Of a DNA stretch of 64,000 bases, positions 27,108 through 36,641 are shown one piece after another. This stretch comes from Thiocystis minor. GTDB lineage: Bacteria; Pseudomonadota; Gammaproteobacteria; Chromatiales; Chromatiaceae. The DNA lies in contig NZ_NHSQ01000084.1 of assembly GCF_016653465.1 (NCBI RefSeq), forward strand, positions 92,050 to 156,049. The letters are read 5' to 3'. Numbering within the stretch: the stretch's first letter is position 1; every line of letters starts with the position of its first letter. The notes below the pieces were generated by a model. That model was not told the origin of the DNA. It did no database searches and was given only the letters and a program-made list of their open reading frames with translations. The translations under genes and the position numbers were made by a program.

Positions 27108-28838
27108 ATGACAGATAAACATCTCACCCAGGTCCGTTTCGACAGCTTCGACCTCGATCCGCGTATCCTGGCTGGCCTCGCCGATGCGGGCTTTTCCCGC
27201 TGCACCCCGATTCAGGCCGAAACCCTCCCGATCGCCCTGGCCGGTCGCGATGTCGCTGGTCAGGCCCAGACCGGTACCGGCAAGACCGCCGCCTTTCTGC
27301 TGGTCGTCATGCAGCGACTGCTCAACACGCCGCCACCGCCGCCGGGACAGATCAGCCACCCGCGCGCGCTGATTCTGGCGCCGACGCGCGAACTGGCGGT
27401 ACAGATCCATCGCGACACGTTGCTGCTCGCCACCCACACCGGACTGCGCAGCGGCCTGGTCTACGGCGGCACCGGCTATCAACAGCAACGCGACGATCTC
27501 GCCGCCGGGGTCGATATCCTCATCGGCACGCCGGGACGCCTGATCGACTATCTGAAACAAAACGTCTTCGATCTCAAAGCCATCGAAGTCGTGGTACTCG
27601 ACGAGGCGGACCGCATGTTCGATCTCGGATTCATCAAGGACATCCGTTTTCTGCTGCGCCGGATGCCGCCCCCCGAGTCGCGGCTTGGCATGCTGTTCTC
27701 GGCCACGCTTTCCTATCGGGTGACCGAACTCGCCTACGAGCACATGAACCGCCCGCAACTGATCAAGATCGAGACCGACAAGATCACCGCCGACCGCGTG
27801 CGTCAGTGCTGTTACATGACCTCCAACGAGGAAAAGATCCCGCTGCTGATCGGACTGGTGCGCGGCTGGGAGGATGCCCGCATCATGGTCTTCGTCAACA
27901 CCAAGCGCGAGGCGGACCGGGTCTGGGGCTATCTGCAGGGCAACGGCATCAACACCGCCGTGCTCTCGGGCGACGTGCCGCAGAGCAAGCGTCTCAAGCT
28001 GCTACGCGATTTCACCGAAGGCCGGCTGCCGGTGCTGGTCGGCACCGACGTGGCCGCGCGCGGTCTGCACATCCCGGACGTGACCCATGTGGTCAACTAC
28101 GACCTGCCGGAAGATCCCGAGGATTACGTTCACCGCATCGGCCGCACCGCGCGCGCCGGCGCGGCCGGCGACGCCATCGGCTTCGTCTGCGAGACCTACG
28201 CCTTCTGCCTGCCCGATATCGAAACCTTCATCGGCGCCAAGATTCCGGTCTTCCCGGTGGACCCGGCGCTGCTGGCCGAGGTGGATCCGCGCAGCCGATT
28301 GCGTCCGGCCCGCGAGGACCGGGAAGAACGGCGCGACGGACGCGGCACCCGCAGCGCGGCACCCGCGCGTGGCGAGCGGACCAGGCGTGAGGGTCCGGGT
28401 GCGCGCGAGGAGCGGAGCCGGGCGTCAACGCCAAGGCGCGTTTCCGAAGCCAGGCCAACGGCGTCAGTCAAACCCGCTGAAGCGACGGTGCCGGTCGCCG
28501 CGCCGGTCTCGACACCCGCGCTCACGATCGCTCCAGACATTCAACCGATCCCGCATGTGCTTCCGCCAACGTCTCCCGCCAGGGTCCGGCGGCCGGCGTC
28601 AACCCGTCCCAAGGTCGAGCGGGCCGCCTTGACCAGTCGACCGCTCTCCCCGGTGACACCGAAACCCGAGCCCGCCCCAGCCACGTTGACCGTGCCGGTC
28701 GCGGAGTCCGGTTCGGAACCGGCGACGAGCGTCGACGAGACCAAGCCCAAGCGCCGCCGGCGTCGGCGCAAACCGACCGACAGCGGAGCGGAAGAGCAGC
28801 AAGTCAGCTCGAATCCGACGCCGGAAACCGTGGCATAA
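27108..28838 (+). CDS. rhlB: DEAD-box RNA helicase RhlB with long basic C-terminal tail
   Basis: A 576-residue protein; the first about 400 residues are Rhl[21 protein letters not shown] is the Q motif region, then [48 protein letters not shown] and [11 protein letters not shown]. In E. coli it unwinds RNA for the degradosome. The start ATG 27108 matches E. coli RhlB (MSKTHLTE); an in-frame extension to 27021 lacks homology. The last about 165 residues are disordered, Arg/Pro/Ala-rich, ending with KRRRRRRK; this is far longer than the tail of E. coli RhlB (421 residues in all) and may bind RNA or RNase E. Confidence 0.93.
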   Translation: MTDKHLTQVRFDSFDLDPRILAGLADAGFSRCTPIQAETLPIALAGRDVAGQAQTGTGKTAAFLLVVMQRLLNTPPPPPGQISHPRALILAPTRELAVQIHRDTLLLATHTGLRSGLVYGGTGYQQQRDDLAAGVDILIGTPGRLIDYLKQNVFDLKAIEVVVLDEADRMFDLGFIKDIRFLLRRMPPPESRLGMLFSATLSYRVTELAYEHMNRPQLIKIETDKITADRVRQCCYMTSNEEKIPLLIGLVRGWEDARIMVFVNTKREADRVWGYLQGNGINTAVLSGDVPQSKRLKLLRDFTEGRLPVLVGTDVAARGLHIPDVTHVVNYDLPEDPEDYVHRIGRTARAGAAGDAIGFVCETYAFCLPDIETFIGAKIPVFPVDPALLAEVDPRSRLRPAREDREERRDGRGTRSAAPARGERTRREGPGAREERSRASTPRRVSEARPTASVKPAEATVPVAAPVSTPALTIAPDIQPIPHVLPPTSPARVRRPASTRPKVERAALTSRPLSPVTPKPEPAPATLTVPVAESGSEPATSVDETKPKRRRRRRKPTDSGAEEQQVSSNPTPETVA

Positions 28839-28957
28839 AACTCGGCGGCTTGCTGGGCGAAGCGCTCCTCGAAGATCCGCTCGTTCTTGAAGCGGTTGAA
28901 CCAGCTCTCGGTAGGGGTATTGTCCCAGCCGTTTCCCTGGCGGCTCATGGACCGCTT
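28839..28957 (-). pseudogene. IS3-family transposase fragment
   Basis: About 40 codons reading SMSRQGNGWDNTPTESWFNR and KNERIFEERFA match the end of the integrase core of IS3-family OrfB (SMSRKGNCWDN-type motif with the catalytic Glu in TES). There is no start and no remaining orfA; the frame runs on antisense into the rhlB tail. It is a dead remnant abutting the rhlB stop codon. Confidence 0.8.
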
Positions 28958-29520
28958 TAGTGTCTCTCGTAACACTTGGGCGTGACTCCCGATTTTTGAT
29001 GTTTTCCGCCCACTGGAGGCGAGTGTCATGAGGAGATGAGGATCACGTTCATGGGATCCTCGATTCCTCCAAATCTCCGGTAGGCACAGCAAATGATGAG
29101 CATCTTTGTTGAGGTCGGGTAGCATCCGGACACGCGGACGCCCATCGACCAGTTCGTCTTTGACTGCGGCTCGGGTCTGCGCCACTGGACGCATCGGTGA
29201 CCGCTCTGGGTCGATTCTCCCGACCTTCTTTCTGACCGCTGAGGCGGTGTGGCAATGCGGGCAACATCGCCGGTGGCGAAGCGGGCGAATCTTGGAAATT
29301 CGCGACGAAATCGTTTTGGAAACAACAACTGCCCGGAACGGAACGATCCTGGACGGATTGGTCGAGGACAGTCAAAGTGTCAGATGCGACAAAGACAGAA
29401 TGAAGGAGAATCTCAGGCGACTGTCGCCTGAACCGATGTCGCAGTGGGGGACTAATTGGGGGGCCGCTTAAATCAATGATGACATAACCGGCTGAATAAA
29501 AAATAATTTATTTATTTAAT
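28958..29520. other. Non-coding or decayed spacer next to the IS3 remnant
   Basis: There is no intact gene. One minus-strand frame (about 29000-29330) contains CPHCHTASAVRKKVGR, a possible zinc-ribbon scrap of another transposase, but it is too weak to name. A perfect 17 bp palindrome CAGGCGACTGTCGCCTG lies at 29414-29430. Confidence 0.4.
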
Positions 29521-29610
<90 letters not shown>

Positions 29611-29646
29611 GGGAACGGTCGATCTGCACTGAAATGCAGACCGGGC

Positions 29647-29675
29647 ATTCTAATCCTGGGTCCGCTTCCTGTCTA
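29647..29675 (-). promoter_or_regulatory. Promoter of tRNA-Ser
   Basis: On the minus strand TAGACA (29675-29670), 17 bases, TAGAAT (29652-29647), then a GC-rich discriminator GCCCGG, as usual for stable-RNA promoters. Confidence 0.7.
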
Positions 29676-29700
29676 TCCGATTCAGCCTCAACCAGCAATT

Positions 29701-29816
29701 CTCATTTTGAGGTAGGTGCCCGCTTGCGGTTGATGGAGGTTGGCAGACCCAAAGGCTTTGGCAGGTCATGTCGCCTGCAAGCGGGCTCCGACGATGGCGG
29801 ATGACACCAAAATGAG
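29701..29816. mobile_element. Palindromic non-autonomous element, copy A
   Basis: 116 bp. The ends CTCATTTTG and CAAAATGAG are perfect inverted repeats; inner arms GCCCGCTTGCGG and CCTGCAAGCGGGC pair. The right half, with CCCAAAGGCTTT and GATGGCGGATGAC, matches copy B at 35471-35623. There is no coding capacity. The rest of 29611-29934 holds no gene. Confidence 0.75.
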
Positions 29817-29934
29817 CACGGCTGAACCTCAACGCCTGCTAATTTTGTCTGAACTGAACCAGCCAGCCAGGGTCCGCGTAGCCCGGCCATCCTGGCTTGG
29901 TTTTCCAGGGCTTACAGCCCTGGCGGTGCAAACC

Positions 29935-32340
29935 TTATCCCGCCGACTTGAACAACAGCGGCAGTACATCTTCGTAACGGGAGGCGAAGTGCACCTTCAG
30001 CCCCTTGCGAACATGCTCCGGCACTTCCTCGAAATCTCCCCGATTATCCTCGGGCAGGATGATTTCCTTGATCCCGGCGCGGCGCGCGGCGATGAGTTTT
30101 TCGCGGATGCCGCCGACCGGGAAGACTTCGCCGGTGAGGGTGATCTCGCCGGTCATGGCGATGCGGCGGACCGGTTCGTTGCGCGCCAGCGAAAGCAGGG
30201 CGGAGGTCAGGGTGACGCCGGCGGAGGGGCCGTCCTTGGGCGTAGCGCCGGCGGGAACGTGGACATGGATGAATGATTTCTCGAAAAAGCCTGGATCGGC
30301 CCCGAATTCCTTGGCATGGCTGACCAGATAGCCGTAGGCGATCTCGGCGGATTCCTTCATGACATCGCCCAACTGCCCGGTCAGCTTGAAACCGCGCGTG
30401 AAGCTATGAGTGCGCGCGGCTTCGATGGAGAGCGTCGCGCCGCCCATGGCGGTCCAGGCCAGCCCGGTGACGACGCCGGGACCGCTCAATTTGCGCTCGT
30501 CGCGGAAGACCGGGCTGCCGAGATAGCCTTTGAGGTCCGTGTCGGCGATGTCGATGGGCGTTTCCTCGCCCTCCAGCATCCGCACCGCGACCTTGCGCAC
30601 GATCTTGCCGAGCTGTTTTTCCAGCCGGCGCACGCCGGCGTCGCGCGCGTAGCCCTCGATCAGCGCGCGCAGGGTTTTGGTGTCCAGCTTGACCGCGCCC
30701 TTGGGCAGTCCCGCCCGGTCGATCTGGCGCGGCAGGAGATATTTTTTGGCGATCTGGAGCTTTTCCTCGGCGATGTAACCGGAGAGCTGGATGACTTCCA
30801 TACGGTCGAGCAGCGGGCCGGGAATGCTGTCGAGCTGATTGGCGGTGCAGACGAACAGCACCTTGGACAGATCGAAGCGCAGATCCAGATAGTGATCGAG
30901 AAAATCCGAGTTCTGTTCCGGGTCCAGTACTTCCAGCAAGGCCGAGGCCGGGTCGCCGTGATAGGAGGCGCCGATCTTGTCGATCTCGTCGAGCATGATG
31001 ACCGGGTTGGCGGTCCCGGCGTCCTTCATGGCCTGCAGAAACTTGCCGGGCATGGCACCGATGTAGGTGCGCCGGTGGCCCTTGATTTCGGCCTCGTCGC
31101 GGATGCCGCCGACCGAGAAGCGGAAGAACCGTCGCCCCAGCGCATCGGCGATGGAGTGGCCAATGGAGGTTTTGCCCACGCCGGGCGGGCCGACCAGCAG
31201 GATGATGGAGCCGGCGATCTCGCCCTTGTGGATGCCGACCGCAAGGAATTCGAGGATGCGCTTTTTGACATCCTCCAGCCCGTAATGGTCGCGGTCGAGA
31301 ACACGGCGAGCGCGCTTGAGATCCAGTTTATCCGCCGAGTGCTTGCCCCAGGGCAGCAGGGTGATCCAGTCGAGATAGTTGCGGGTGACCGAATACTCGG
31401 GCGAGCCGGTCTCCAGGATGCCCATCTTCTCCAGCTCTTCCTCGACCTGCTTTTTCGCCTGTTCGGTCAAGGTCAATTCCTTGATCCGCGACCGAAACTT
31501 GTCGATCTCGGCGGTGCGGTCGTCCTTGGCGATGCCCAACTCTTTCTGGATCGCCTTGAGCTGCTCGCGCAGAAAGAATTCGCGCTGCTGCTTCTGCATC
31601 TTCTCCTCGACCGTGCGCCGGATCTTCTGCTGGGCGCGGGCCAGTTCGAGTTCGTTGTTGAGCAGAACCAGTACCTTTTCCATGCGCTGAAGCAGGGGCA
31701 GGATCTCCAGCACGTCCTGCAGTTGCTCCTTGGTGGAGGTCGTCAGACTGGCCGCGAAATCGGCGAGATGTGAGGGATCGTCCGGGCCGAAGCGATCCAG
31801 AAACATCCGCAGTTCTTCCACGTACAGCGGATTGAGCGGAAGCAACTCCTTGATGGTGTTGATGACCGCCATGGCATAGGCTTTGATTTCGCTGCTGGGC
31901 GGACCGGCGGGCTCGGGCAGATAGGTGACGCGGGCGCGGAAGGGTGCCTCGGGGTTTGCCCAATCGGCAATGCGGAAGCGCTGGAGACATTCCACCAGCA
32001 CTTGCAGATGACCGTCCTGCTGATGGATGCGATGCACCCGGCAGGCGGTGCCGATGGCGTGGAAATTCCCGGTGGTGGCTTCCTCCGAGGTTTCGCTGTC
32101 CACCAGCAGGACGCCGAGCATTTTGTGATCGGTGTCGGCGACTGCCTTCATGGTCGAGGCCCAATGCTCGGCATCCATCATCAGCGGGACCGCCTGCCCG
32201 GGGAAGAAGGGCCGGGAGGCAACGGGCAGGATATGAATCTCGGTGGGCAGGACATCGTTGGCGCGCGCGAGCTGGATCGGCTCCAGATTCTCGCTGACGC
32301 CATCCTCGCTCGTATGATCCCCGCGTTCCTCATCCGACAT
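29935..32340 (-). CDS. lon: ATP-dependent protease Lon
   Basis: An 801-residue LonA. It has an N-terminal substrate-binding domain (EIHILPVASRPFFPGQ), a coiled linker (EKMQKQQREFFLREQLKAIQ), AAA+ Walker A GPPGVGKTS (about 380-390) and Walker B VIMLDEIDK, then the protease domain with KDGPSAGVT (Ser about 706) and KLIAARRAG (Lys about 749). It degrades misfolded and regulatory proteins, including many antitoxins. Start 32340 (MSDEERGD) was chosen for GAGGT seven bases upstream; the longer in-frame start at 32409 would overlap rsmA. It follows rsmA in the same direction. Confidence 0.95.
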   Translation of the reverse strand: MSDEERGDHTSEDGVSENLEPIQLARANDVLPTEIHILPVASRPFFPGQAVPLMMDAEHWASTMKAVADTDHKMLGVLLVDSETSEEATTGNFHAIGTACRVHRIHQQDGHLQVLVECLQRFRIADWANPEAPFRARVTYLPEPAGPPSSEIKAYAMAVINTIKELLPLNPLYVEELRMFLDRFGPDDPSHLADFAASLTTSTKEQLQDVLEILPLLQRMEKVLVLLNNELELARAQQKIRRTVEEKMQKQQREFFLREQLKAIQKELGIAKDDRTAEIDKFRSRIKELTLTEQAKKQVEEELEKMGILETGSPEYSVTRNYLDWITLLPWGKHSADKLDLKRARRVLDRDHYGLEDVKKRILEFLAVGIHKGEIAGSIILLVGPPGVGKTSIGHSIADALGRRFFRFSVGGIRDEAEIKGHRRTYIGAMPGKFLQAMKDAGTANPVIMLDEIDKIGASYHGDPASALLEVLDPEQNSDFLDHYLDLRFDLSKVLFVCTANQLDSIPGPLLDRMEVIQLSGYIAEEKLQIAKKYLLPRQIDRAGLPKGAVKLDTKTLRALIEGYARDAGVRRLEKQLGKIVRKVAVRMLEGEETPIDIADTDLKGYLGSPVFRDERKLSGPGVVTGLAWTAMGGATLSIEAARTHSFTRGFKLTGQLGDVMKESAEIAYGYLVSHAKEFGADPGFFEKSFIHVHVPAGATPKDGPSAGVTLTSALLSLARNEPVRRIAMTGEITLTGEVFPVGGIREKLIAARRAGIKEIILPEDNRGDFEEVPEHVRKGLKVHFASRYEDVLPLLFKSAG

Positions 32341-32384
32341 GCCATGTACCTCGCTTGAAAAACCCTGATCCGGGGTAGCGAATT

Positions 32385-33179
32385 TCAGGTCTTTGGCGTG
32401 GATTTGCAAGCGGCATTCGCGAGCCGGGCGTAACTGGCGACATCTAGGTTTTCCGCCCGCAGCGTCTGATCGATCCCGGTTTCATCGAACAGGCTCTGAT
32501 CAATCAGTTTGGAGAGGCTGTTGCGCAGGGTCTTGCGCCGCTGCCCGAAGGCGGCCGCGACGATGCGCGCATGGAGCGCCGGATCGTCGATCTGATGGGG
32601 CTGGGGGCGCAGCGGGCGCAGACGCACAAAGGCGGATTCGACCTTGGGGGCCGGAGTAAAGGCGCCGGGTCCGATCCGAAACAGACAGCTTGCGCTGCAC
32701 AGGCTCTGCACCATGACCGAGAGACGCCCATAGATCTTGTCGCCCGGGTCGGCGACGATCCGGTCCACGACTTCCTTTTGCAGCATCAAGTGCAGATCGA
32801 GGATGCAGTCGGATTGCTCCAGGAAATGAAACAGGATGGGGGTGGAGATGTTGTAGGGCAGATTGCCGACGATGCGCAGTCGCTCGCCATTGCTGGCCAG
32901 ATCACGCAAATCGAACTTGAGCGCGTCGACATTGTGGATGCGTAGATCCCCGAGCGGACCCAGGCGTTGGCGCAGCGGCTCGATAAGGTCGCGGTCAAGT
33001 TCGACCACATCGAGCGTGCCTGCCGCAGTCAGCAAACCTTTGGTGATGGCGCCCTGTCCGGGGCCGATCTCCAGGAGCCGTTCTCCTGGTTTGGCGCCAA
33101 TGACGGAGTGGATCCGCTCAATGATCGCGGGATCGTGGAGAAAATTCTGGCCGAAGCGTTTGCGGGGATGATGTTCCAT
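32385..33179 (-). CDS. rsmA: 16S rRNA (A1518/A1519) dimethyltransferase RsmA/KsgA
   Basis: A 264-residue enzyme that dimethylates two adenines in helix 45 of 16S rRNA during 30S maturation. It has RKRFGQNFLHD at the start, SAM motif LLEIGPGQGAIT, motif IV NLPYNIS, and the C-terminal GQRRKTLRNSL. Length is normal. It lies 44 bases upstream of lon, which starts just beyond its end. Confidence 0.97.
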   Translation of the reverse strand: MEHHPRKRFGQNFLHDPAIIERIHSVIGAKPGERLLEIGPGQGAITKGLLTAAGTLDVVELDRDLIEPLRQRLGPLGDLRIHNVDALKFDLRDLASNGERLRIVGNLPYNISTPILFHFLEQSDCILDLHLMLQKEVVDRIVADPGDKIYGRLSVMVQSLCSASCLFRIGPGAFTPAPKVESAFVRLRPLRPQPHQIDDPALHARIVAAAFGQRRKTLRNSLSKLIDQSLFDETGIDQTLRAENLDVASYARLANAACKSTPKT

Positions 33180-33215
33180 CCGGCTAGGGTACTCGAAAGC
33201 GCGGGCGGTTGGCGT

Positions 33216-34163
33216 TTAATCCCGCTGCTCTCGCAACGCGCGTACCTCGGTCTCGCTCAACCCGGTCTTGTCGGCCAGCAGCCGGTTATCGTCGATGACA
33301 TCCAGCAGGCTCCGGGCGATGCGCAGGCGTTCCTGTTGTTGGCCTTCTTCTCGCCCTTCTTCTCGCCCTTCCTCTCGCCCTTCCTCTCGCCCCAGCTTCC
33401 GCCCCAGCTTCCGCCCCTGATGCATCCCCCAGCCATAGGAGGACTGCACCATGCTGGCCTGCTGGTGCAAATCGTCCTGATAGCGTTCGTAGGCGCGCCG
33501 CTCGGCATCGGGGAGTTTCAGAATATCCAACTGTTCTTTGGCCTGTTGTAACCCGCGTGCCCGGAAGCCCTCCGGAACCTCCTCGTGCTTGAGAAAATAA
33601 ATCCACTCGTCCAGCGAGTCTCGCGCTACGTCGTCGAATTGATTCACCTTGATCAGGTAGTACTCCGGGAACAAGGCATGCGGTTCGCGCCGTCGGTAGA
33701 GTTCCTCCTGCGCCTCGCTCAGCCGCAATTCGTCGTGCTGGTGCAGACCGATGAAGCGGGTCGCGCCGTGATAGACATAATCCTGCCCCTGACCCAGGTC
33801 GAAATAGAGAATGCTGACCGAGATGACCTTGGCCACTTCGCCGTAGGGCTGACCTTCCTGAAGATTTTCCACCACCGTGCGCGCGGTGCTGTGCAGAATC
33901 CGCTGCAAATAATCGAACTGCCGTTGATATTGCACCTCGATCAGGACGATCTCGCCCCCGGCATTGCGCGTCTTCAGATCCACCCGGTTCTGTTTCTCGA
34001 TCGCGGTGTCCTTGTTGCTCTCGCTCTCCAGGATTTCCAGGATCTGAATGTCTTCGCGCAGCAGTTCGCTGAGGAAGCCTTCGAGAATCCCGAAATGGGC
34101 CTTGCTGCGTAATAGGCGCTTCATCGCCCAGTCGAAGCTGATCAAGCGACGGGCGCGCGTCAT
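33216..34163 (-). CDS. Rpn-family PD-(D/E)XK nuclease with GREE tandem repeats
   Basis: A 315-residue protein. FDWAMKRLLRSKAHFGILE begins the Rpn/PDDEXK_2 family; the nuclease core has VDL (Asp62) and IEVQ (Glu76, Gln78), so the catalytic set is intact. The C-terminal part has four GREE-type repeats after GRKLGRKLG, encoded by 12 bp tandem DNA repeats (about 33345-33415). Rpn proteins are DNA nucleases implicated in recombination and anti-phage defence, and in E. coli some contain an internal start that makes a small inhibitor. An internal ATG at 33452 with AGCAGG upstream could give a 78-residue product here (inference). It is downstream of tal and upstream of rsmA. Confidence 0.85.
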   Translation of the reverse strand: MTRARRLISFDWAMKRLLRSKAHFGILEGFLSELLREDIQILEILESESNKDTAIEKQNRVDLKTRNAGGEIVLIEVQYQRQFDYLQRILHSTARTVVENLQEGQPYGEVAKVISVSILYFDLGQGQDYVYHGATRFIGLHQHDELRLSEAQEELYRRREPHALFPEYYLIKVNQFDDVARDSLDEWIYFLKHEEVPEGFRARGLQQAKEQLDILKLPDAERRAYERYQDDLHQQASMVQSSYGWGMHQGRKLGRKLGREEGREEGREEGREEGQQQERLRIARSLLDVIDDNRLLADKTGLSETEVRALREQRD

Positions 34164-34324
34164 GGTCGCGCTCCCGTCCCTGCCGCGAGGTGGCCCGGAT
34201 TCCGCTGTGCGGTGCTGTGTGGTGTCATGGTTTCACTGCTCAACAAGATCCAGCGATCAGCCGCCGGGGATTGTTCTAAAGCCATCAAGTAGCGCCAACA
34301 TAAAGCTAGCAACTGCCAACTGTC

Positions 34325-35296
34325 TCAACAACTCCGACAAACTTCGTGGGCGAACTGCTCCAATTTGCGGGTATCGGCGGTAAACAGCCGGATGCCTTCG
34401 GCAAGCTTTTCGGTCGCCATGGCGTCTTCGTTGAGTTCCCAGCGGAAGCCGGGTTCGTCATAGGCGACCTTCGGAATCTCCAGCGTGCGCGCCCGCTCGG
34501 CATCCAGCTTGCGCGGAACCTCGCCCTCCGTGGAGGCCAGCTCGCCCAGCAAGGCGGGCGAGATGGTCAGGTAATCGCAACCGGCCAGTTCCAGAATCTC
34601 GTCGAGATTGCGGAAACTGGCGCCCATGACGACCGTCTCATAGCCGTGACGCTTGTAATAGTTGAAGATCCGGGTCACCGATTGGACTCCCGGATCCTCG
34701 TCGGCGGGGTAGCCGGCGACGTTTTCGGCTTTTTTATACCAATCGAGGATCCGCCCGACGAAGGGCGAGATCAACGTCACGCCGGCGTCGGCGCAGGCGA
34801 CGGCCTGGGCGAAGCCGAATAGAAGGGTCAGGTTGCAGTGAATGCCCTGGCGTTCCAGAATCCCGGCGGCGCGGATGCCCTCCCAGGTGGCGGCGATCTT
34901 GAACAGCACCTGGCGGCTCGGATCGATGCCCGTGTCCTGATAAAGCGCCACCAGCCCCTCGGCGCGGCGCAGGGTGGCATCCGTGTCGAAGGAGAGCCGC
35001 GCGTCGATCTCGGTGGAGACCCGCCCCGGCACGATCTTGAGGATCTCGGTGCCGAAGTTGACGGCCAGTTTGTCCATGGTCCATCTTGCCTGGGCAAGAC
35101 TGTCGCTGCCGCCCCGCTCCTGACCGAACAGCGCCGCTTCCTGCATCAGGTCGCGATACTGGGGCATCTGGGCCGCTTTGTAGAGCAGCGATGGATTCGT
35201 CGTGGCGTCCTGGGGTTGATAATCGATGATCGCCTCGAAATCTCCGGTGTCCGCGACCACGGTGGTCATGCTCTTGAGTTGCGCGAGTTTGCTCAT
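34325..35296 (-). CDS. tal: Transaldolase
   Basis: A 323-residue class I aldolase of the pentose phosphate pathway that moves dihydroxyacetone between sugar phosphates. It has [21 protein letters not shown], the Schiff-base Lys in [24 protein letters not shown] and [13 protein letters not shown]. Length matches TalB-type enzymes. It is monocistronic by spacing; the 160-bp gap to the Rpn gene shows no feature. Confidence 0.97.
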   Translation of the reverse strand: MSKLAQLKSMTTVVADTGDFEAIIDYQPQDATTNPSLLYKAAQMPQYRDLMQEAALFGQERGGSDSLAQARWTMDKLAVNFGTEILKIVPGRVSTEIDARLSFDTDATLRRAEGLVALYQDTGIDPSRQVLFKIAATWEGIRAAGILERQGIHCNLTLLFGFAQAVACADAGVTLISPFVGRILDWYKKAENVAGYPADEDPGVQSVTRIFNYYKRHGYETVVMGASFRNLDEILELAGCDYLTISPALLGELASTEGEVPRKLDAERARTLEIPKVAYDEPGFRWELNEDAMATEKLAEGIRLFTADTRKLEQFAHEVCRSC

Positions 35297-35470
35297 GAGT
35301 CGGTCTCTCCGCGTTGGTTGTGAGCGGTCAGTCCGTGACCTTAGCTCAAACGGATGAAGGTTTCGACTGCTCGAACCTCGCGGGGTTTGCCAGGCGGCGT
35401 CGATCCATCAATACTTTGACTGACGATTGGATCTTTACCACGCTCCACCCGGTGCGTATGGGCGCTGTAG

Positions 35471-35623
35471 CCGTTCTCATTTTGACGTATGAGCCCGCTT
35501 GCGGGCGATTGACGGGCCTGCGGGTGATTTGCGGGCGCGGGGAGCAAACCCAAAGGCTTTTCGCAGATCATGTCGCCCGCAAGCGGGCTCCTGCGATGGC
35601 GGATGACGCCAAAACGAGAACGG
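35471..35623. mobile_element. Palindromic non-autonomous element, copy B
   Basis: 153 bp. The ends CCGTTCTCATTTTG and CAAAACGAGAACGG are inverted repeats with one mismatch; inner arms GAGCCCGCTTGCGGGCGA and TCGCCCGCAAGCGGGCTC are a perfect 18 bp pair. CCCAAAGGCTTT and GATGGCGGATGAC are shared with copy A at 29701. It lies in the tal/CHAD divergent spacer (35297-35662), which has no other gene. Confidence 0.8.
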
Positions 35624-35662
35624 CTGTGGGTACTGAGATCAACAAGACAGAGGGATCGGTAA

Positions 35663-36619
35663 ATGACCAAATCCAGCGCGCCCGATCCATCGCTCGATGC
35701 GACCCAGCGGGCGGATGTCGTCGCCAAGGAAATTCTGAAAAGACAGTTCGACACCCTGCTCGCGAATCTCGATGGGGTGCGGGCGAATCAGGATCCCGAG
35801 TTTCTGCACGATCTGCGCGTCGCCACGCGGCGGACCCGCTCGGCACTGACACAGATCAAAGGGGTTTTCCCGGGCGATCTGGTGGAGATTTACAAATCCC
35901 GTTTCGCCTGGCTTCAGCAGGTGACCAATCCGTTGCGCGATCTGGATGTCCATCTGCTGCATTTCGAGGGTTATGAACAGAGTCTGCCCGCGTCCCTGCG
36001 GCCGGCTCTGGAGCCGCTGCGCGACTATCTTCTGACGCTCCAGGAGGGCGAACATGGCCGCTTGTTGGCGGCACTCGATTCTGACGAGTTCGTCCATCTG
36101 GTCCAGGACTGGTTGGCCTTTCTGGACGCGCCGGTCCCCGAGGTGTCCGGCACCGCCAATGGCCTGCGCCCCGTCAAGGAGCTTGCCGACGAGCGCATCT
36201 GGCGACTCGTCAGGCGGGTGCGTCGGGAGGGCCGGGCGTTGCGGGCGGATTCACCGCCCGAGGATCTGCACGAACTGCGCAAGAGCTGCAAGAAGCTGCG
36301 GTATCTGATGGAGTTTTTCCGGACGATCTATCCCGACCATGACATCCGTCGCCTGATCGATCTGCTCAAGACCCTGCTCGATCATCTCGGCGGGTTTCAG
36401 GATCTGGTGGTCCAGGTTGGCCATCTGTCCGAACTGGCGCAACGGATGCGCGACGAGGGCCGTGCCGAGACCGCAACCCTGCTGGCCATGGGGGCATTGA
36501 TCGGGCATCTGCTGGAGCGCCAGCAGGCCCTGCGCGACGGTTTCGCGGCGGTCTTTGCCGACGCGTTCGACAAGGAGCGGCGGGCGCTGTGCCGCGAACT
36601 TTTTGCGTCCGGGCGCTGA
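35663..36619 (+). CDS. CHAD-domain protein (polyphosphate-binding)
   Basis: A 318-residue all-helical protein with both halves of a CHAD domain: HDLRVATRRTRSAL with NPLRDLDV near residues 48-105, and LHELRKSCKKLRYLMEFF with LGGFQDL near 210-260. The conserved His and Arg/Lys rows form a basic cavity known to bind polyphosphate. There is no CYTH triphosphatase domain, so it is a free-standing CHAD. A MESH1-like gene follows after 22 bases with its own strong ribosome site, so the two are an operon. Confidence 0.9.
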   Translation: MTKSSAPDPSLDATQRADVVAKEILKRQFDTLLANLDGVRANQDPEFLHDLRVATRRTRSALTQIKGVFPGDLVEIYKSRFAWLQQVTNPLRDLDVHLLHFEGYEQSLPASLRPALEPLRDYLLTLQEGEHGRLLAALDSDEFVHLVQDWLAFLDAPVPEVSGTANGLRPVKELADERIWRLVRRVRREGRALRADSPPEDLHELRKSCKKLRYLMEFFRTIYPDHDIRRLIDLLKTLLDHLGGFQDLVVQVGHLSELAQRMRDEGRAETATLLAMGALIGHLLERQQALRDGFAAVFADAFDKERRALCRELFASGR

Positions 36620-36641
36620 ACCGAGATCCGGCGGAGGACCG

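Noticed and set aside
26883..27758. Long in-frame extension of trxA upstream to 27758
   Set aside because: It is antisense to rhlB; the GTG at 26882 has a ribosome site and gives a normal-length thioredoxin.
28541..28838. Continuation of the IS3 transposase frame antisense to the rhlB tail
   Set aside because: Transposase similarity ends at the rhlB stop; the rest is a shadow of the low-complexity helicase tail.
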